Shown one piece after another: positions 59,801 to 64,000 of a stretch of DNA of 64,000 bases. Source of the DNA: Xylocopa sonorina (taxonomy: Eukaryota > Arthropoda > Insecta > Hymenoptera > Apidae); NCBI RefSeq assembly GCF_050948175.1, contig NC_135200.1, forward strand, positions 13,011,001 through 13,075,000. The letters run 5' to 3'. How positions within the stretch are numbered: the first letter of the stretch is position 1; each line of letters begins with the position of its first letter. Under the pieces are notes generated by a model, which saw nothing but the letters and a program-made list of their open reading frames with translations, did not search any database and was not told the DNA's origin. Both the position numbers and the translations under genes were made by a program.

Positions 59801-60480
59801 GGATATATCATCCCACGCTTTTTCCGTCCAGGTATCATTGTACGCTGCGCCGTTCCACGGTACGCGTATCGTACCCACTGCCAGCGGTGTGTATCGGTTT
59901 CGCGATGGATAAAGGAAATACAGGGACGGCTCGAACGCCGGGGAAATTTATTGCTCCCTCTTTCTCTTTCCCTCCATTTCTTTCTAGACACACGTACACA
60001 CGTACACGCATACGAGCGCGCACATTTTCGTCTCTTTTTCCCGGGGCAGCTTATGAAAGCGGCATCGTCACCGCGTAGAGGCGATCGTTGGAAAAGGCTC
60101 CGATCGTCCAGGGCTGTACCAATAATGATGGTAACAATGTTGACCTCGCGGGTCGGCGGACACACCCTTGCAATATACTCGTCTCTCCTCTCCGTTGTTC
60201 CCGTTCCTCGTTTTCGTCCCATCTTCGTCCCCGTTTCGCGCATCCTCGTTCGTTCGCCGGCGGAACCCCATGGGTTCTATAATAAGACGTATTCTACGGT
60301 ACACCGTCTGGTACCGCGCGTGTACCTGATTCTATGATTGGCTGGTATACCCCGCAATCTGGCTGGTACGTGATCTATGCTCGTTTCCTTCTCTCTTCCA
60401 CCGTGCGTGCGTCCGCGTGCCTTTTTCAACGCCGCGATTTCCTCTCCCCTGTCTTTTCCTGTCGCGGCTCGTCGCCCGCG

Positions 60481-60494
60481 TTCGTTCGTTCGTT
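60481..60494. repeat. (TTCG)n tetranucleotide repeat
   Basis: Three and a half TTCG units. Confidence 0.8.
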
Positions 60495-63400
60495 GCGAAT
60501 TCAGAGCGCGGATCGAGGGATAAACGAGCGTCGTTTCTTAACGAAAGAGAAACCGAGTCGTGGAGTCCAGTCGTCGCGAGAGACGCCCGTCCGTTTTCAT
60601 TCGCTATTAATTACGTTCCAAGGCGACTTTTCCCGGGGAGACTCGAACGAATTTTCAGAGAGCCAGCCACTGGCGATTTGAATTGCTAAACGAGTCGGAG
60701 AGAGAGCTTTCTTTGCCAGGCACGCGAGACGTTTCGCGTTTTCATCTCGAGAAACGGCGGCGGATCGTTATAAATATTCGACCGCCGTTCCGCTGTGAAA
60801 TGGCGGTTACGTGTTCGAATATTTTTGCCGCGCGGTGTAACACGGGTGGATCGGGAGAGGGCTGCGAGGCCGCGCGTGGTGGCTCCGTTTCAAATTAAAA
60901 TGTATCGAACGTCCGCCTACGGCGGTGCGGCTCGCGAGGCGCTGGAAAAAACAAAGGAGTTGAAAAATGCCGGGAAGGAAAGATTTCCATTTCTCGTCAG
61001 GCCGCGCGCGCCCGTCCGAAGGACGTATTAACCCAATTTAAACTTGCAAATATCCTCCGTGTACCGAAGAATTTTAATAGAGCCCAGCCAGCGTGGAGAT
61101 TACGCCGATTAGACGTTCTCCGTGTGCTACGACCGGTAGCGAGGCGCTCGTTCCACGGGGAAAATTCGAGGCCGGATGAATTTTTAATTTTTAATCAACG
61201 ACCGCGAGCCTCCAAGAATATGATACCGAAACGAATAGAAAAGCTTCGAGGATCCTCCGTGCCGGCCAAAAATGAACAAAAGAAAGGGAAAAACCGTTAC
61301 TACACCCTAAACGAAGTGTTTCATCGTGGCCTCGAGAGCAGATTAAACTCGAATTCCGTGGATTCGTTACGCGTCCCAGGCGAACGTTGCTTCCCGAACT
61401 CGAGCCTCATCCCGCGCGGGCTTTTTCAGGTAATTACGCGGCGAACATGCCCATGGCTCGCCGATAAAGTAGTCCAAGATGGCTCTTCATTATTTGCAGT
61501 CTAATAACGCAGAAGATACGCGGGTAGATCGTTATTAATCGTGGTTAATTGCGAGGAATAGTAGAGCGGCTGGTAGCAGCGGGGGCGAGGGAGAGGGCGC
61601 TTAGACGACGGCGCGGGCCCTGACGAACGATCGTTTATAGTTATCGTGACGTTTCGTCGTCCAATTAGCCGGCCGATAGCCATCCAGGCGAGTTCTTAAT
61701 AAATCGCGAAACGCTCGTTTTTGCAGCGGCTCGAAGGCCGCTGGCCATCGATCACCGTCGCCTTCTTCCGATCCCCAGCCATTTAATGGACGCGAGCGTT
61801 GCGACGGTGATAATCGCGCGCGAATCCCTTCTCGAATCGAGGGATAATCGAAGATCGCGGTTCCGGGACGCGGTCATCGGTCGTCTTTGGTCACGCGCGC
61901 GAGCGAACCGTGTTCGCTTTCGATACGATTCGCTTTCAATTTCGCCTGCGATGTTCCCTCGTGCCGCGCGGCGTGTACCACCCATCGATTGCCTCGTCGA
62001 GGTCTCAATCGAGCGTAGATTCGCCGTTCCGAAACGGTCATAAATAACCGGTGGGACTCATGTTCGATCGGTTCCTGCATTACTCGAGCACACCAGACAC
62101 CGCGTTAAATCTCCTTCCCCTCTATATTATCTTGTCCGTTTAGCCGAGGCGCGTGCGCTGGCTCCTGCCACGGGAGATAAACTGGATAAGCTTGATAGCG
62201 TTTAACAACCTCGCGATTCTATCTTCGCCGAGTACGCTCGTTCCGCCTCCCTTGTCCCAACGATTTTTCTCCACACCGGAGAAAGAGTCACGAATACTTT
62301 TTCCAACGCTAACGCCTCGAGTTTTCATCGCGGCGGGTAACGAGAATCGGTTGTACGGCGACCAACGGTATCGAAACGCACCGTGGCCAGTTTGCACGGC
62401 TGCCCACGCGTCTCACTTGGACGAAGACCGACGAGATCGATAAATTACCCTCGCGAAGCGGGTGAAGATTAACATTATTCGCTCGCCTGGTCTTACCATT
62501 ACGGAAGAACGTCGCGTTCGACGGACTTAATAGAGCCGTTTCTATTTTAAACGTCGTAATAGCGCGTTTTAATTTCTCGCGTACGTTGGTGATAAAATCA
62601 TTCCGCGAAACCAGTCGCGTTATACAATGTGCGGAGTGGAGAACCAGTCCGGGACACGCTGCCTGGCCAGAAGTAAGTCCGTTCCACGGGTTTTCTTTCC
62701 GGCGACACGGCTTGCACAATCGAGCAGGCCGCTCTAAGGTAACGAGTCACCCGCGGAAAGGCTCGGTTGGTTGCTCGATCGATCGGTTAATCGCGCGACA
62801 CCACTTTCGCGACGGGAACAGACCGGGGCGTTAATTGCCGGACCGCTCGAGACGCATCAGGAGGGAAATCGAGGGTGTCGGGTGGCACGCGAGGAGAGAA
62901 CGCGGCGCTTAATTGCGATCGCGATACGCTCGCGGACGCGGATCGGTTTAGAAAACGAACAGGGGGCCCTCTCTTTCGTTCCTCGACTCTCTCGCACGGC
63001 TGGTATCCTCGTACCTACGGTTTTACGTGTGCACGCGCGCACCGCTCCTCGCCTTCTACGGCTTTTGTTCGCCGCTTTTGTTTCCTTCGAACGGCACGTC
63101 CCCCCGGCAAACTTTCACCCGCTCGACTCTCGATCGCTCCAATCGGTATCCCTGCGCGATAGACGGTATCGCCGTTGTGTTTCTTAGATCGTCGTCACTT
63201 TCGCGCAGCGTTGCAAACGGAATTCGTCGCGGAACGGTTGATACTGTTCGTAAAGGGATAAATGTTTCTCGATATCGGGAAAGACGTTACCCTCGAGGTG
63301 AAGAGAGTCAATGTCCAGCTGGCTGGACTTCCGGCAGCTCGTAATCGAACCGTGTGAATCTCCTCCGTTGGGCGCACGTGCGTGTCCGACTGTGCGGTTC

Positions 63401-64000
63401 GCGTCTCGTGCGCACGCTTGCTCGCAAACCTCTAGTTAACTTTTACGAGGTTTCGACTCGTGAACGAGGATCCGAATCGTTCCTCGTTACTCGCCCCGTG
63501 CCGAATTACGACGGACTGGTTACGCAACGACCGCGAGGCCCCGTTCTCAGAGGCAAACGGGGACCGCGAACGCTCGACGAAAATACGGCCGCGGAGGAAA
63601 GAGGTGTCGTAGGAGGCGGTGAAGGAGACAGACGGTTGCGACACCCAGCCGTGGTCTACATTCGTCCCGATAGTTCACCAGTCGATACAACGAATCCTTT
63701 CTCTCTCTCTTCCTCTTCTGCCTCGCTTCTAGCTTCTCTCTTTCTCGGTTATTCAGCATCGTTAAAAGGAGATACAGTTTAGATCGTTACACGCCGCGGC
63801 TTTCACTTTTCCTGCCTCTCGAACACCCACTCCCAGGCGACGTGCTGTGGGAGAGAACGATCCGCAGCCGCCACAATCGGAGTCGTCGCTATCTTACCTC
63901 GTTCGATCTGTATCCATCTCCCACCTATCCTCCTCCCTCTGCAGGCTTTTGAGTAAGCGAAACTTACTCGCGGCGATGCCCACTTCTCCTATCCTATCAC

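Larger units (their letters stand above)
39586..64000 (+). other. CpG-rich sequence, probably a giant first intron; no gene recognised
   Basis: After the donor at 39586, no exon with a recognisable protein family was found on either strand over 24.4 kb. The DNA is CpG-rich and stop-poor, so open frames of 100-190 codons are common and overlap on both strands; they are Arg/Ser-rich and consistent with chance. Contents noted: a hairpin at 40645-40700, a (CT)n repeat at 41855, a calmer AT-richer block at 42480-42830, an AT island with TATATATA near 47711 and a (TTCG)n repeat near 60481. Confidence 0.5.

Noticed and set aside
1..64000. CRISPR arrays, rRNA, tRNA, bacterial-type operons
   Set aside because: None was seen. 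Gene structure with GT..AG introns and the protein families present mark this as eukaryotic nuclear DNA.

Overview
This is nuclear DNA from an insect, most likely a hymenopteran. The two recognisable conserved proteins (metabotropic GABA-B receptor subunit 1 and Mediator subunit 22) are clearly metazoan and insect-like. Genes are split by short introns with GT..AG borders. The base composition switches between CpG-rich introns and AT-rich blocks, as in bee, ant and wasp genomes. The species cannot be fixed from sequence alone.

Layout. 1-1291 (minus) holds the first five coding exons of GABA-B-R1; the gene runs off the left edge. It is divergent from MED22 (2110-2775, plus), a complete two-exon gene. 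MED22 is tail-to-tail with a long minus-strand gene whose coding exons lie at 27784-30741, 16507-16680, 6159-6336 and 5471-5715. Joined in phase, these give a protein of about 1184 residues that resembles the taperin/phostensin scaffold family and carries an RVxF-type PP1-docking motif. Its two largest introns (about 11.1 and 10.2 kb) fill most of the left half of the window and hold no convincing nested gene.

From 30.7 to 33.7 kb is the head-to-head interval between that gene and a plus-strand Myb/SANT-like (trihelix) DNA-binding protein gene (33664/33958-34788). That promoter carries three Grainyhead-type octamers within 36 bp. An AT-rich interval with a frameshifted minus-strand reading frame (35099-35591) follows.

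From about 36.8 to 39.6 kb lies what looks like the 5' end of another plus-strand gene: leader exons, a spliced 55-codon small ORF (38809-38881 + 39059-39153), and an exon ending at a strong donor after 39585. No further exon could be recognised, so 39586-64000 is best read as the start of a very large, CpG-rich first intron. The CpG-rich DNA has few stop codons, so most long open frames in it are chance.

The items most worth a second look are a 76-nt hairpin with 29 base pairs at 25026-25101, a 56-nt hairpin at 40645-40700 whose five G-U pairs only work on the plus strand, the spliced leader small ORF, the Grainyhead-type site cluster, and the frameshifted ORF at 35.1-35.6 kb. No CRISPR array, rRNA, tRNA or intact transposon was recognised.
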